Assembly: GCA_938003955.1 (NCBI GenBank)
Contig: CALKXE010000200.1
Span: 1-36,207 of the forward strand
Origin: an uncultured Saprospiraceae bacterium
Lineage (GTDB): Bacteria; Bacteroidota; Bacteroidia; Chitinophagales; Saprospiraceae
Length of the DNA: 36,207 bases
Direction: 5' to 3'
The notes under the pieces: model-generated
What the model was told of the DNA's origin: nothing
What the model saw: the letters and a program-made list of their open reading frames with translations, nothing else
The model's database searches: none
Program-made: the position numbers and the translations under genes
Part shown: piece by piece, positions 1-8,364 of the stretch
How the letters are laid out: the number at the start of each line of letters is the position of its first letter
How positions within the stretch are numbered: position 1 is the first letter of the stretch

Positions 1-702
1 AGCCAGCCCCTTTTTAGTGTTATGGCGCTAGAAATCTTAGATGAAGTGGGCTGCCTAAATGCAGACATAATACAGAGAGATTTTATTCCCTATTTTGAAA
101 GTGTTACCACAGCTAAGGGAGGGGTTCCTTGGATGTTGAGACCTACAAGCGACTATCCATGTGCAGAACATTTTAAGACTGTCAAAGAATGGGCAGCGTT
201 GAGTACTACAGCACCATTACTTGGAATTCTTGAGAAATACGAAATTGACATTCCTTGGATGAAAAATGCAGAAGAATTCATCTGGCAAGAAATTGAACGG
301 ATTAAAGAGAAACACGTTTTTTGCCATCTATGTGTTCCAAGACGATTGCGATTCCTCCAATACACTAAAAGCGGAGACGAGGCAGAAAAAGCACTTAATG
401 ATTTGAAGCAATGGATATTAGAGGAAGGAGTACTTTGCCAAGATAAAACGGATGAAGGCTGGGGGCTTTATGGCAAACCACATAGCTTGTGTTATTCGCC
501 TTCCCCAGAGAGTGTTCTAAATCCAATATTTTCTAGTAAAATGATCAATGCTGACTTAGACGAGTTAATCAATCGTCAAGAGGCGGATGGAAGATGGGGC
601 ACTTGGTATGGATTAAGTGAAGGAATGAAATTAGAATGGGCAGGAATACAAACTTTATGGACTTTGAAAACCCTTAAAAATTACGATAGAATAGAAAAAT
701 AA
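1..702 (+). CDS. Toroid-fold (prenyltransferase/squalene-cyclase-like repeat) protein, 5' partial
   Basis: The reading frame is open from base 1, and the first ATG (base 22) begins in the middle of helical sequence, so I treat the gene as entering from outside the window. The visible part is about 233 residues, soluble, with no signal peptide. The C-terminal stretch with NRQEADGRWGTW followed by LEWAGIQTLWTLKTLK resembles the QxxDGxW repeat plus trailing helix of alpha/alpha-toroid proteins related to squalene cyclases and prenyltransferases. An earlier GGVPW segment fits a second, weaker repeat. Bacterial stand-alone members of this fold mostly have no known substrate, and I see no cyclase DxDD motif, so enzymatic activity should not be assumed. 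The next gene starts 224 bp downstream. The fold is a moderate-confidence call; the function is unknown. Confidence 0.55.
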   Translation, partial: SQPLFSVMALEILDEVGCLNADIIQRDFIPYFESVTTAKGGVPWMLRPTSDYPCAEHFKTVKEWAALSTTAPLLGILEKYEIDIPWMKNAEEFIWQEIERIKEKHVFCHLCVPRRLRFLQYTKSGDEAEKALNDLKQWILEEGVLCQDKTDEGWGLYGKPHSLCYSPSPESVLNPIFSSKMINADLDELINRQEADGRWGTWYGLSEGMKLEWAGIQTLWTLKTLKNYDRIEK

Positions 703-845
703 ACGGCACACAGGATTGCGTCCAAGAGGTGTCGGATTGGACTAAGTAAGCGCCTAGAATAGACTCTAAAAGGGATGGAGTGAGCGTTATGATTAAGGAG
801 TAATAAAAAGTGATGAGATAGAATAGAAATAGGAATCGAGAATCT

Positions 846-853
846 TATCTTTG
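846..853 (+). promoter_or_regulatory. Possible -7 promoter element (TATCTTTG)
   Basis: TATCTTTG matches the Bacteroidota -7 consensus TAnnTTTG and lies 73 bp before the ATG at 927. No clear TTG is seen about 20 bp upstream, so this is a weak call resting on one element. Confidence 0.3.
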
Positions 854-926
854 ATCAGTCGCTGGATATGCTTTGCCGGCAGTATAAAGAATCGAACAAT
901 TAATAAAACAAAATCAATTTACACGA

Positions 927-1988
927 ATGATAAAATTTCTAAAAAAACTTTTCGGAAGTCAAGATAAAAATACAGAACCCGCTACTAAATCGAATGGTAC
1001 TAAAACGCTACTAGAAACAAATGCACCAAGTCATTGGCCGCAATTAGAATCCGATTCTTCTTTTCAGGCAATGGAAAATAACATACATAAGATGATGTTA
1101 TCATCACTCATGTATAATTCGAAAATAGTAAAATCAGTAAGTGAATTTTATAAAGTTGAGCCGAAAACATCATACTCAACTAATGTAGATTTGATTGAAG
1201 AACCGATTTGTGGAAGCTCGTCTATTAAGCAATTGACTGAAGATGGAATAGTATTTTTGAATGCAGCTATAAAGGAAAATGACAAGAAATATGCTGTACT
1301 CGTTTTCGAAAATGGTGTAAACAAAGCAACACTAAATAGAGCAAATGAATTACTAAAGCCATACGGCTATGAAGACTTAATATGGTATTCTAAATCTCAA
1401 CCAATTGATGGAGTTCAAATTGAGCTTCCAATGTATACGTTTGATAAGACTTGTTTTCATCCTATTGAAAACTATCGGTCTAAATTTGCGAATTATGCTA
1501 TGTGGTGGTCTTCTCCGGGGCAGTCAAATTTCACTATTTCTAGTGAGTGTAGTTCAATAACTAAGTTTTATCAAGCAATTGAGAATTATGAAATGGCAAT
1601 AAATGGATTATTCGGTGTGATTTTAAAATTACATCCTCAAATTGATTATGTCGAACTGCCAGATGAATTATTAGTGCCTATTCATGGGCCTAGTAGTGAA
1701 GTTCTACTTCTTAGAGTATCAAAAGAAAGGGGATTCAATTTCTATTTTCCTGTTAATGAAAGAATGTCCGTTTATCGAAAAGACTTTTTGAGAGAAATGA
1801 CTTCATTTATATGTGAATCAATGGATATGCTTAAAGAATCAGGATATAAACCACAAACAACAGTAAGTGAACCTTTAAATTGGTGGAATAAAAGAATGGA
1901 ATTACAACGAAAAGATGAAGAGAATAAGGAGCATTCATTATTATCTATATTTGAATCTATGTCTCAAAGCATTCCTATCAATAACTAA
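927..1988 (+). CDS. Hypothetical 353-aa cytoplasmic protein
   Basis: I do not recognise this family. The protein starts with a short basic, amphipathic segment (MIKFLKKLFGSQ) and a polar linker up to about residue 60. A mixed alpha/beta globular region follows to about residue 315, and a charged lysine/glutamate-rich tail closes it. There is no signal peptide, no membrane segment, and no Walker, kinase or nuclease motif that I can see. Tryptophan-rich spots occur at WWSSPG and LNWWNKRM. It stands alone, with 224 bp before it and 230 bp after it, and has its own candidate -7 element, so it is probably transcribed singly. The N-terminal amphipathic piece could touch the inner membrane, but that is only inference. 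Confidence 0.7.
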   Translation: MIKFLKKLFGSQDKNTEPATKSNGTKTLLETNAPSHWPQLESDSSFQAMENNIHKMMLSSLMYNSKIVKSVSEFYKVEPKTSYSTNVDLIEEPICGSSSIKQLTEDGIVFLNAAIKENDKKYAVLVFENGVNKATLNRANELLKPYGYEDLIWYSKSQPIDGVQIELPMYTFDKTCFHPIENYRSKFANYAMWWSSPGQSNFTISSECSSITKFYQAIENYEMAINGLFGVILKLHPQIDYVELPDELLVPIHGPSSEVLLLRVSKERGFNFYFPVNERMSVYRKDFLREMTSFICESMDMLKESGYKPQTTVSEPLNWWNKRMELQRKDEENKEHSLLSIFESMSQSIPINN

Positions 1989-2218
1989 AAGGGATTCAGT
2001 GCAAAAACAAAATTGATAGCATGGGATGAGGAAATCATGACTCCTTCGCGAAATACTAAACAGACTGAGAAACGATAAATAAAATTACAGGAGGCATTGA
2101 GATATTAAAAACAAATTGATCACGACACTTCGAGTATATATCGACCTTCTTACTACTGAGATTTTATATATTTATGATGAAGTATAATGCATCATTACAA
2201 TGAGCTAAAATCAATTAC

Positions 2219-5113
2219 ATGAAAAAGCTAATTCTATTACTCTTACTTATTCCATCCTTCTTGGTTTGTCAAATTCAGGTGAGTGACATCAAGAATGATC
2301 TTCCGCGAGATGATTATGGGCGGAAGGGGTTTATAAAAGTTGATGATAAGGAGTATTTTATTGAGCAGGGATTTTTGGGGACAAGAGTCTCATTGGTGAG
2401 TGGTACTGATTTGCAATTTTTACATGAACTCAATCATAGGCCAACCGATTCTTCATTTAACCCTTATGCGGCCTCCTATGAGAATAGTAATTCTGGTTTG
2501 ATATATAATGGCTCTGTTTTGTATGATATCTACTGGGATTATATCTATGCGGTTGATATAATAAGTGGAGCGTTAATCGAAGTTGTAGATTTGAAACAGT
2601 ATAACTTACGCTTGCAGCGAGATTTCTATTATGGGGAAGACTTCTTTCACTTTAGAGCGCTGGGAATTGGCTGGAGTGGCTATATAAGGCTAGACAGAAA
2701 TACAGGAGAAATAGTTAATCTTGAAGATGATGGGATTGTTGTGGATTCGAAGAGGTATTATTCATCAGAAGATGGGAATACGTTGTTTTATTACGATTTG
2801 ATAGCAAATCAAAATGTTGAACACCCTCATCAGTTTACGAATATTGAATCTATCGAAAAACACGATTCGGATAATGATTCACAACTAATCATAGAAGATG
2901 AAGAAGGAGTCCATTTATTGAAAACCGAAGGAACAGTACAAAGCTTAAATTGTGCAATCCCAGAAAACGGAGTGCTAGGTTATGTCTCTGATATTCGAAT
3001 AAGCTATTCAGAAATCACTGAGTTTGGTTTAGATTTTAAGGTGATAGATTTGAGTAGTTGTTCAGAAGTTTTTTCAATGTTTTTTGATAACGCATCACAT
3101 ATTAGTAATTTCTCATACGAGGGTATTTTTAATGAATATTTTATTTTTGGTTTTACGAATAGTTGGTATGGGGATGGAGCATTCTATCTGTATGATATTG
3201 AGTCAGATACTGCATCAGCAATAGATATTCTTATCGATTATCCTCATCTGGCTGAAGCTGTTCGATATGATAATGATCTGTATTTTATTGGTTATAATGA
3301 TATTCACTACATTGGATGGTTACCAGAATTGTATCGTCTGGATTTGTCCACTTCTCAGGCGGATAGGATAAGTGACTATGAAATTTTTGAAACATCAAGC
3401 ATTATGATTGGCGAAAGTCAAAATGATCAAGAGTTGAACATTCACTATGGTCAAAGAGAAACATCAACGCTTCGTAAAAGTGATACGCAAAGCGCTGAAT
3501 TGACTGTTATAGAAGATTTTGACATACTGAAAAATCATGGTATAAATTATTCTATTTACGGGGAAACTTGGGTTGACGATAAGCTTTTTTTTTATGCAAG
3601 TAATGGGCTATATTGTATGCATGATGACATGACGACAAAGATAGATATAGGATCGAATACACATGGCGTGTCTACTTTTATAAGAAAAGGCGATCAGTTA
3701 CTGGGATTTGTTGGATTGGATGATTCGGGCTATTTATTAAGGATAAATATAGAGGATCTGTCTTTCACCAAGACTTTAATGCCAGCGTTAGATAATTCTA
3801 TATTTAAGTGGGTCACCTCAGGTAATGGCTTTGTGAATCTGCAGAGTGGTATTTCTATTTCAAGTTTCAGTTCAAAAGGATTCTTTGATATAGATACAGA
3901 AGAATATATTACGTTCGAAAGCCTAGGTCTGCCAATAGGGACTCCTGAGTTCGTGAGTGGGAATAATGTTTTGCATCAATCTACATCTGATGATGGATAT
4001 AAATGGTATTTGATAAATACTTTAACCAGAGAAATAACATTAACGACCATAAAACCATCTGCTTTTTCTGATCCATATCCCGATGGTGTAGGAGGTTTTT
4101 ATTTGAAAGGTTGGAATCTAGATGAAGAGATCTCTTTTATGTATTTAGACATTGAAGGTAATGTTAGCGAAATTTATCAAGATTTTGATTATAATGCTTT
4201 TACAGAGGCTACTAGATTTGATGGAAATGTGAAATCTTCTGCATTTGAAAATGCAGAAGAGATGATCATAATATCCACTAGAGATGGAGAAGTAAAGAGA
4301 AGATCTATTCCGATCGTTGGTTTATATTATTACCAGAGGTTTTTTTGGTATGAGTCCGATCAAGTCTCTTTCGTAGAGGCGAAAAACGGGTTGTCATATG
4401 ATACGTACCTATTTTCTTTTGACGCAGAACCTCAGAAAATCACAATATCTGGACGTGAGGAGAGGCTTATGAAAGTACTGGAGGAGGAGACTTTTAGTAT
4501 ATTGATTTATAAAGATGTTAATAATAAATTATTTTTTGAGAAGTATGATTACGCTACTGAAGAATTTACGGTAGTCAATGAGATTCAATCTGTTCGGAAT
4601 TCTGCATTGGGTAGCTCTTCCATAAAGCTTGATGAGACGTATCATCTGTTCAGTATTCATGATGGAGTTACTGGTTTAGAGCCTTGGTTGTTTAATGTAA
4701 ATAATGGAGAACTCAAATTATTAGCTGATATAAATCAAGGTGCAGGATCTAGTTCGATGAATGACTTTACTATAAATCCGAATACCTCTGATTTGTACTT
4801 CACTGCTATAAAGACGGAGGGCGATAGGCAGTTGTTTAGGTTAGATCAAAGTTTAATTGCTACAGAAGAATTGAATACGCTAAGTGAGTTCAATCTTACA
4901 GCGTTTCCTAATCCCGCTAGTCATCGTGTACAGTTGGATGAAGACTTCGAAGAGTTAATATTAATTGGAATTAATGGCAGTTTTGTCTCCAAGGATATCG
5001 ATCATTCTAGTAGATCAATATCGGTAAGTGATTTAGAAAACGGAGTATACTACTTACTCGGTAAGACTGAATCGGGTCAATGGAAAAAGGGGAAAGTAGT
5101 TATTCATCGATAA
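2219..5113 (+). CDS. Large secreted beta-propeller-like protein with T9SS type A sorting domain
   Basis: The 964-residue protein has an N-terminal signal peptide (basic MKK, then a leucine/isoleucine core, cleavage near LVCQ). Its body consists of many short beta-strand blocks rich in Asp, Tyr and Gly, each with a form like YLYDIES or YRLDLSTSQ, as in irregular beta-propellers. Near residues 815-850 a stretch with GLEPWLFN and LLADINQGAGSSS resembles the degenerate ELWxxDGT/'DINPG' repeats common in Bacteroidota surface proteins. The last 70 residues start at FPNPAS and end in GVYYLLGKTES...KGKVVIHR, the pattern of a T9SS type A sorting domain. It is therefore predicted to cross the outer membrane by T9SS and to be anchored or released. 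Its ligand is unknown. It stands alone, with no partner gene in its own orientation close by. Confidence 0.85.
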   Translation: MKKLILLLLLIPSFLVCQIQVSDIKNDLPRDDYGRKGFIKVDDKEYFIEQGFLGTRVSLVSGTDLQFLHELNHRPTDSSFNPYAASYENSNSGLIYNGSVLYDIYWDYIYAVDIISGALIEVVDLKQYNLRLQRDFYYGEDFFHFRALGIGWSGYIRLDRNTGEIVNLEDDGIVVDSKRYYSSEDGNTLFYYDLIANQNVEHPHQFTNIESIEKHDSDNDSQLIIEDEEGVHLLKTEGTVQSLNCAIPENGVLGYVSDIRISYSEITEFGLDFKVIDLSSCSEVFSMFFDNASHISNFSYEGIFNEYFIFGFTNSWYGDGAFYLYDIESDTASAIDILIDYPHLAEAVRYDNDLYFIGYNDIHYIGWLPELYRLDLSTSQADRISDYEIFETSSIMIGESQNDQELNIHYGQRETSTLRKSDTQSAELTVIEDFDILKNHGINYSIYGETWVDDKLFFYASNGLYCMHDDMTTKIDIGSNTHGVSTFIRKGDQLLGFVGLDDSGYLLRINIEDLSFTKTLMPALDNSIFKWVTSGNGFVNLQSGISISSFSSKGFFDIDTEEYITFESLGLPIGTPEFVSGNNVLHQSTSDDGYKWYLINTLTREITLTTIKPSAFSDPYPDGVGGFYLKGWNLDEEISFMYLDIEGNVSEIYQDFDYNAFTEATRFDGNVKSSAFENAEEMIIISTRDGEVKRRSIPIVGLYYYQRFFWYESDQVSFVEAKNGLSYDTYLFSFDAEPQKITISGREERLMKVLEEETFSILIYKDVNNKLFFEKYDYATEEFTVVNEIQSVRNSALGSSSIKLDETYHLFSIHDGVTGLEPWLFNVNNGELKLLADINQGAGSSSMNDFTINPNTSDLYFTAIKTEGDRQLFRLDQSLIATEELNTLSEFNLTAFPNPASHRVQLDEDFEELILIGINGSFVSKDIDHSSRSISVSDLENGVYYLLGKTESGQWKKGKVVIHR

Positions 5114-5297
5114 AGTAAGGGAAACATTGTTAAGTAACAATGGGCAAGAATACTCCAACCGCTGGTAGTGGGGTAGTCAGAATTGAAGATCTTTTTTACT
5201 TGAGATAAAGAAAATGTAAAATGAGGAAGGTTGTTTAATTATTTTTAATTTCGCTGATATCACATGAGCATATCAATCAGTAATAAATCAAAAAATA

Positions 5298-5879
5298 ATG
5301 AACTCCATCATAAAAGAAATTTTCCCAGACAATAATTTCAACGAAGAAGAATCGGAATTGCTCTTCAGCAGTTTAGAACGATCAAGTCTAGGCAAAGGAG
5401 CGTTTCTATTAAAAGCAAATGAGGAGATCAATCATATCTACTATGTGCATACTGGATGTCTAAGGGGCTACATTATTGACTTAGACGGGAAAGAGCACAT
5501 CCTACAATTCGCGGTAAAGGGCTGGTGGATTAGTGACTACATCGCTTTGTATGGAAAAAGCAATATCCTATCAGTATCGTACATAGAGTGCATAAGAGAC
5601 GCGACAATCTACAGTATATCAAAATCAGATTTTGATCAGCTCCGCCTTGACATTCCTAAAGTCGGCCATTTTCACATTAGGAAGATGGAATTAGCCTTTG
5701 CCAGTTTTCAAAACCGAATTCTAGAAAACTTAACCCTATCAGCCAAACAACGATATATCAATTTTGTAAGTGCCTATCCATCCATCGCCAATGATGTCAA
5801 GAACTATCATATCGCTTCTTATCTTGGGATTACGACCGAGAGCCTGAGTAGGATTAGGAAGGAAATTTCGATAAGTTGA
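5298..5879 (+). CDS. Crp/Fnr family transcriptional regulator
   Basis: The 193-residue protein has the two-part Crp/Fnr layout. A cNMP-binding-like beta-roll covers about residues 20-120 (GAFLLKANEEINHIYYVHTGCLRGY and the following strands). A dimer helix follows, then a short C-terminal helix-turn-helix at about 165-190 with ASYLGITTESLSRIR, the usual recognition helix of Bacteroidota members. The arginine/serine signature needed for cAMP in E. coli CRP is not evident, and no Fnr-type cysteine cluster is present, so the effector is unknown. The protein ends only a few residues after the recognition helix, and its TGA stop falls inside a repeat whose other copies lie in non-coding DNA. The tail could therefore have been shortened by the repeat. 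The neighbouring nitroreductase and hchA genes are plausible but unproven targets. Confidence 0.85.
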   Translation: MNSIIKEIFPDNNFNEEESELLFSSLERSSLGKGAFLLKANEEINHIYYVHTGCLRGYIIDLDGKEHILQFAVKGWWISDYIALYGKSNILSVSYIECIRDATIYSISKSDFDQLRLDIPKVGHFHIRKMELAFASFQNRILENLTLSAKQRYINFVSAYPSIANDVKNYHIASYLGITTESLSRIRKEISIS

Positions 5880-6155
5880 ACACGTGTATTTAGGCTTGGC
5901 TCGGGCGGACCCTATCCCGGCCTTTCCCTTCCAGGGTAAGGTGGCTGCTGGTGGCTCGGGCAGTGGTTGTTATTTTTTTTAGTCATACATTAAATCAGTT
6001 ACCCACTATCGTAACATCTTGCCCACTACGGGGGTAAGACAGGAGAAAGGGGTGAACACGTGTATTTAGCAATAACCCAATTTAATCATAATCGCTCAGC
6101 AATTAGCAACTTATGTCGAAGACACAATCTAAAAGACAGGAGAAAGAGGTGAATA
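5877..6155 (+). repeat. Dispersed repeat cluster (GAACACGTGTATTTAG family), three copies or parts
   Basis: A 16-bp unit GAACACGTGTATTTAG occurs just after the crp stop (about 5878-5893) and again at 6053-6068, where it ends a longer 50-bp unit (6016-6065) that begins ATCTTGCCC and runs through AAGACAGGAGAAAGGGGTG. A third, partial copy of the AAGACAGGAGAAAG block lies at 6133-6155, 97 bp after the second. A related full-length copy is at 26310-26356. The unit contains the palindrome ACACGTGT and a CTTGCCC/GGGTAAG stem. Confidence 0.7.
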
Positions 6156-6222
6156 CATCTAATTTCTTACCATAGATCAATTTTTAGCTTCCTTCCATCC
6201 ACTACCTTTGTGCTCTTAATTA
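5880..6222. other. Spacer with GC-rich island and repeats
   Basis: No gene is supported in these 343 bases. The stretch 5893-5965 is strikingly GC-rich against its AT-rich surroundings. It contains GGCTCGGGC twice (5898-5906 and 5953-5961) and CCC/GGG complementary blocks that could fold. The remainder is the dispersed repeat cluster and, at the right edge, the promoter of the nitroreductase gene. Confidence 0.6.
6203..6210 (+). promoter_or_regulatory. -7 promoter element (TACCTTTG) for the nitroreductase gene
   Basis: TACCTTTG is an exact match to the Bacteroidota -7 consensus TAnnTTTG. A start site about 6 bp downstream would lie at about 6216, leaving almost no leader before the ATG at 6223 and about 22 nt before the ATG at 6238. 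The -33 region is only a T-run (6181-6185), without a clear TTG. Confidence 0.5.
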
Positions 6223-6867
6223 ATGGAAAAGAATACAATGAGTTTTATAGAAAAATTGAATGAACGCTACGCTGCCAAATCGATGAATGGTGAAGTAGTG
6301 CCGCAAGATAAGATTGATAACATCCTCGAAGCGATAAGATTGGCTCCTACTTCAAGTGGATTGCAGCCGTTTGAGGTTTTCGTGATTACAAATCCAGATG
6401 TGAAATCTCAGATTAGAGAGATTGCTTGGAATCAATCTCAGGTCACAGATTGCTCTCACTTATTGGTTTTTGCTGCATGGGACAATTATACAGCGGATCG
6501 TATCAATCACATGTTTGATTTGACGAACGAAATCCGAGGATTTAAGAACGAAGGCTGGGAAAACTATAGACAGATGCTTCTGGATGGTTATCCGCAACGA
6601 GATCCTAATGTGAATTTTGAACATGCTGCTAGACAGACGTATATCGCATTGATGGCTGGAATGACGCAAGCGGTATATGATGGTGTGGACAGTACTCCGA
6701 TGGAAGGATTCGATCCAGCAGCATTGGACAAGATATTAGGACTGAAAGAGAAAGGCCTTCGTAGTACAATCCTTCTGCCACTAGGGTATAGAGATGCTGA
6801 GAAAGATTGGTTGGTAAATTTGGAGAAAGTCCGTAAGCCTATGAGTGAATTAGTAACAACAATATAA
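6223..6867 (+). CDS. Nitroreductase-family FMN/NAD(P)H-dependent oxidoreductase
   Basis: The 214-residue protein has the NfsB-like nitroreductase layout and typical length. The N-terminal ERYAAKS (residues 14-20) and APTSSGLQPFEVFVI (41-55) correspond to FMN-phosphate and isoalloxazine binding regions, and GLRSTILLPLGYRD near the C-terminus closes the FMN site. These homodimeric flavoenzymes reduce nitroaromatics, quinones or other electrophiles with NAD(P)H; the physiological substrate cannot be read from sequence. Two starts are possible: ATG 6223 and ATG 6238 (MSFIEKLNERY). The second matches the usual family N-terminus and leaves a more normal leader after the -7 element at 6203. The hchA homologue follows after 82 bp, so a shared stress or detoxification role is plausible. 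Confidence 0.9.
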   Translation: MEKNTMSFIEKLNERYAAKSMNGEVVPQDKIDNILEAIRLAPTSSGLQPFEVFVITNPDVKSQIREIAWNQSQVTDCSHLLVFAAWDNYTADRINHMFDLTNEIRGFKNEGWENYRQMLLDGYPQRDPNVNFEHAARQTYIALMAGMTQAVYDGVDSTPMEGFDPAALDKILGLKEKGLRSTILLPLGYRDAEKDWLVNLEKVRKPMSELVTTI

Positions 6868-6879
6868 AAAACATATAAA

Positions 6880-6905
6880 GCGTGGCTTGCTGCAAGCAAA
6901 CGCGC
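6880..6905 (-). repeat. Dispersed short repeat (GCGYGTTTGCT..GCAAGCCA family)
   Basis: Read on the minus strand this begins GCGCGTTTGCTTGCAG and ends GCAAGCCACGC. Relatives occur at 9345-9366 and in the inverted pair near 25744-25830. It sits between the nitroreductase and hchA genes and is itself nearly self-complementary (GCTTGC/GCAAGC). Confidence 0.55.
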
Positions 6906-6949
6906 AACTTCCTTCTTAAATTATATACAATCAAAGTAAATTAAAGATC

Positions 6950-7861
6950 ATGATCAAAAAAATATTAATTGGATTTGTAGGTTTTCTTATTCTCGCTTTT
7001 ATCGTTATTTATATGACGACAAGGCCGACAGCTACGGATGATGGAGCATACATTCCATCTCCATTGTCATTGAAATTGGCGACGTCTTCTACTACAGATT
7101 TTGAGAATACGGTATATGAGAATCCGCACACAGGAAATAAGAAAGTACTTATGGTCTGTACGGAAGAACGAAATATGACAATGGCCAATGGTAAGAAATT
7201 CTCAACAGGTAATCATCCAGTAGAAATGATGTTACCGATATTGCATTTGAAAAATGCGGGTTTTGATGTAGATGTTGTAACTCCGACAGGAAAGCCAGTC
7301 AAAATTGAAATGTGGGCAATGCCGGGAGAAGATGAAAACATAAAAAAAGTGTATTCGGAATACAAGACTAAGTTTGAAAATCCGGGGAAACTCACGGATA
7401 TCGTTCGGACGTCTTTGCATGATAGCACGGATTATGTAGCGATTTTTATTCCAGGAGGACATGGAGCGATGCTTGGTTTACCTGAGAATAAAGATTTGAA
7501 TAAAGTAATCAAGTGGTCACATGAAAATGACATGTTCATGATGGCGATTTGTCATGGTCCAGCAGCATTATTAGCGGCAAGCTTAGACGGTGACAAAGAT
7601 TCATTTATTTATAAGGGGTATGATATTGCTTCATTCCCAGATGCTGTTGATGAGCAAGGGCCAATGATCGGTTATACACCGGGAGCTATGCCGTGGATAT
7701 ATGGAAAGCGATTAAATGATCTAGGCGTTACGATTATTAATGAAGCAGCAGATAATACAGTACATATAGACAGGAAACTAATCACCGGAGCGAGTCCTCA
7801 AGCAGCTAATGGTTTTGGAATACTGGCTGCTACCAAACTTCTTGAAGCAGTAAGTAAATAG
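6950..7861 (+). CDS. hchA: HchA/Hsp31-type DJ-1/PfpI superfamily protein with N-terminal membrane anchor
   Basis: From about residue 30 onward the 303-residue protein resembles E. coli HchA (Hsp31, glyoxalase III/protein deglycase) along its whole length: STGNHPVEMMLP, a WAMP block, FIPGGHGAM, AICHGPAALLA, FPDAVDEQ, DRKLITGASP. The nucleophile elbow gives Cys201-His202. Glu73 aligns with the catalytic glutamate, and His89, Glu92 and His171 lie in the regions that bind metal in Hsp31. Family members convert methylglyoxal to lactate without cofactor and act as holdase chaperones. The odd part is the first 22 residues, a basic start plus one hydrophobic helix, which replace the short soluble N-terminus of the E. 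coli protein. They imply anchoring in the inner membrane, or export. The nitroreductase gene lies 82 bp upstream on the same strand. Confidence 0.88.
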   Translation: MIKKILIGFVGFLILAFIVIYMTTRPTATDDGAYIPSPLSLKLATSSTTDFENTVYENPHTGNKKVLMVCTEERNMTMANGKKFSTGNHPVEMMLPILHLKNAGFDVDVVTPTGKPVKIEMWAMPGEDENIKKVYSEYKTKFENPGKLTDIVRTSLHDSTDYVAIFIPGGHGAMLGLPENKDLNKVIKWSHENDMFMMAICHGPAALLAASLDGDKDSFIYKGYDIASFPDAVDEQGPMIGYTPGAMPWIYGKRLNDLGVTIINEAADNTVHIDRKLITGASPQAANGFGILAATKLLEAVSK

Positions 7862-8364
7862 AGTGTAAAATAAAGCTTGTAAAGCATATTGTACGAAATT
7901 ATGATAGGTGGATTATGCAGATATTTTATTGGAATCTGAAAGCGATAGATGTGGAGCCAAAGGAATCGCGTCTACCGTTTGATAAACTATTTATAAAGCT
8001 TATTTATTTAGTATCCAGCAATCATTATTAATGATGAAAAGGAATTAGTAAGGTAGAATAAGCGTGTATTTGAGCGAAGCATCGGTTTGTGGAGTTTTTA
8101 CGGAACAAAATTGCCTTTAGATTTCAGGCATTTTTGTTCCTTTTTTTGCTGGAAAAAAGGAAGCGTGCCTGGCAAGGCTATGTCTAGTAAGTATATCCAA
8201 TCATTCTATAAATACTGAAGAATCTTAAAAATGATGCACTCATGAAAAATATCAAATTATCTAATAGTGCAATTCGGTTTATACATCATAATCAATAGTG
8301 ATTTGAGGTTAAGTATAAATCGCTTTTTTCGGAGATAAGTAGTTATTAAAACACAATAAATAAT
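7862..8364. other. Spacer between hchA and the DUF481-like gene
   Basis: No convincing gene. A 38-codon open frame (ATG 7915 to TAA 8031) has no recognisable product or clear ribosome-binding site. A strong intrinsic terminator lies at 8102-8147, some 240 bp beyond the hchA stop. The rest, up to 8364, is plain AT-rich sequence with no clear TAnnTTTG element. Confidence 0.5.
8102..8147 (+). terminator. Intrinsic terminator
   Basis: Two 15-base arms (8102-8116 starting GGAACAAAA, and 8126-8140 ending TTTTTGTTCC) pair with a single mismatch around a 9-base loop. Seven T residues (8141-8147) follow directly. This is the textbook Rho-independent form, reading on the plus strand. It lies 240 bp past the hchA stop, so it ends either a long hchA 3' UTR or a separate small transcript. 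Confidence 0.8.

Noticed and set aside
5125-5142. Perfect palindrome CATTGTTAAGTAACAATG after the first T9SS cargo gene, as a terminator
   Set aside because: Two-base loop and no T-tract follow it; could be an operator, but no support was found.
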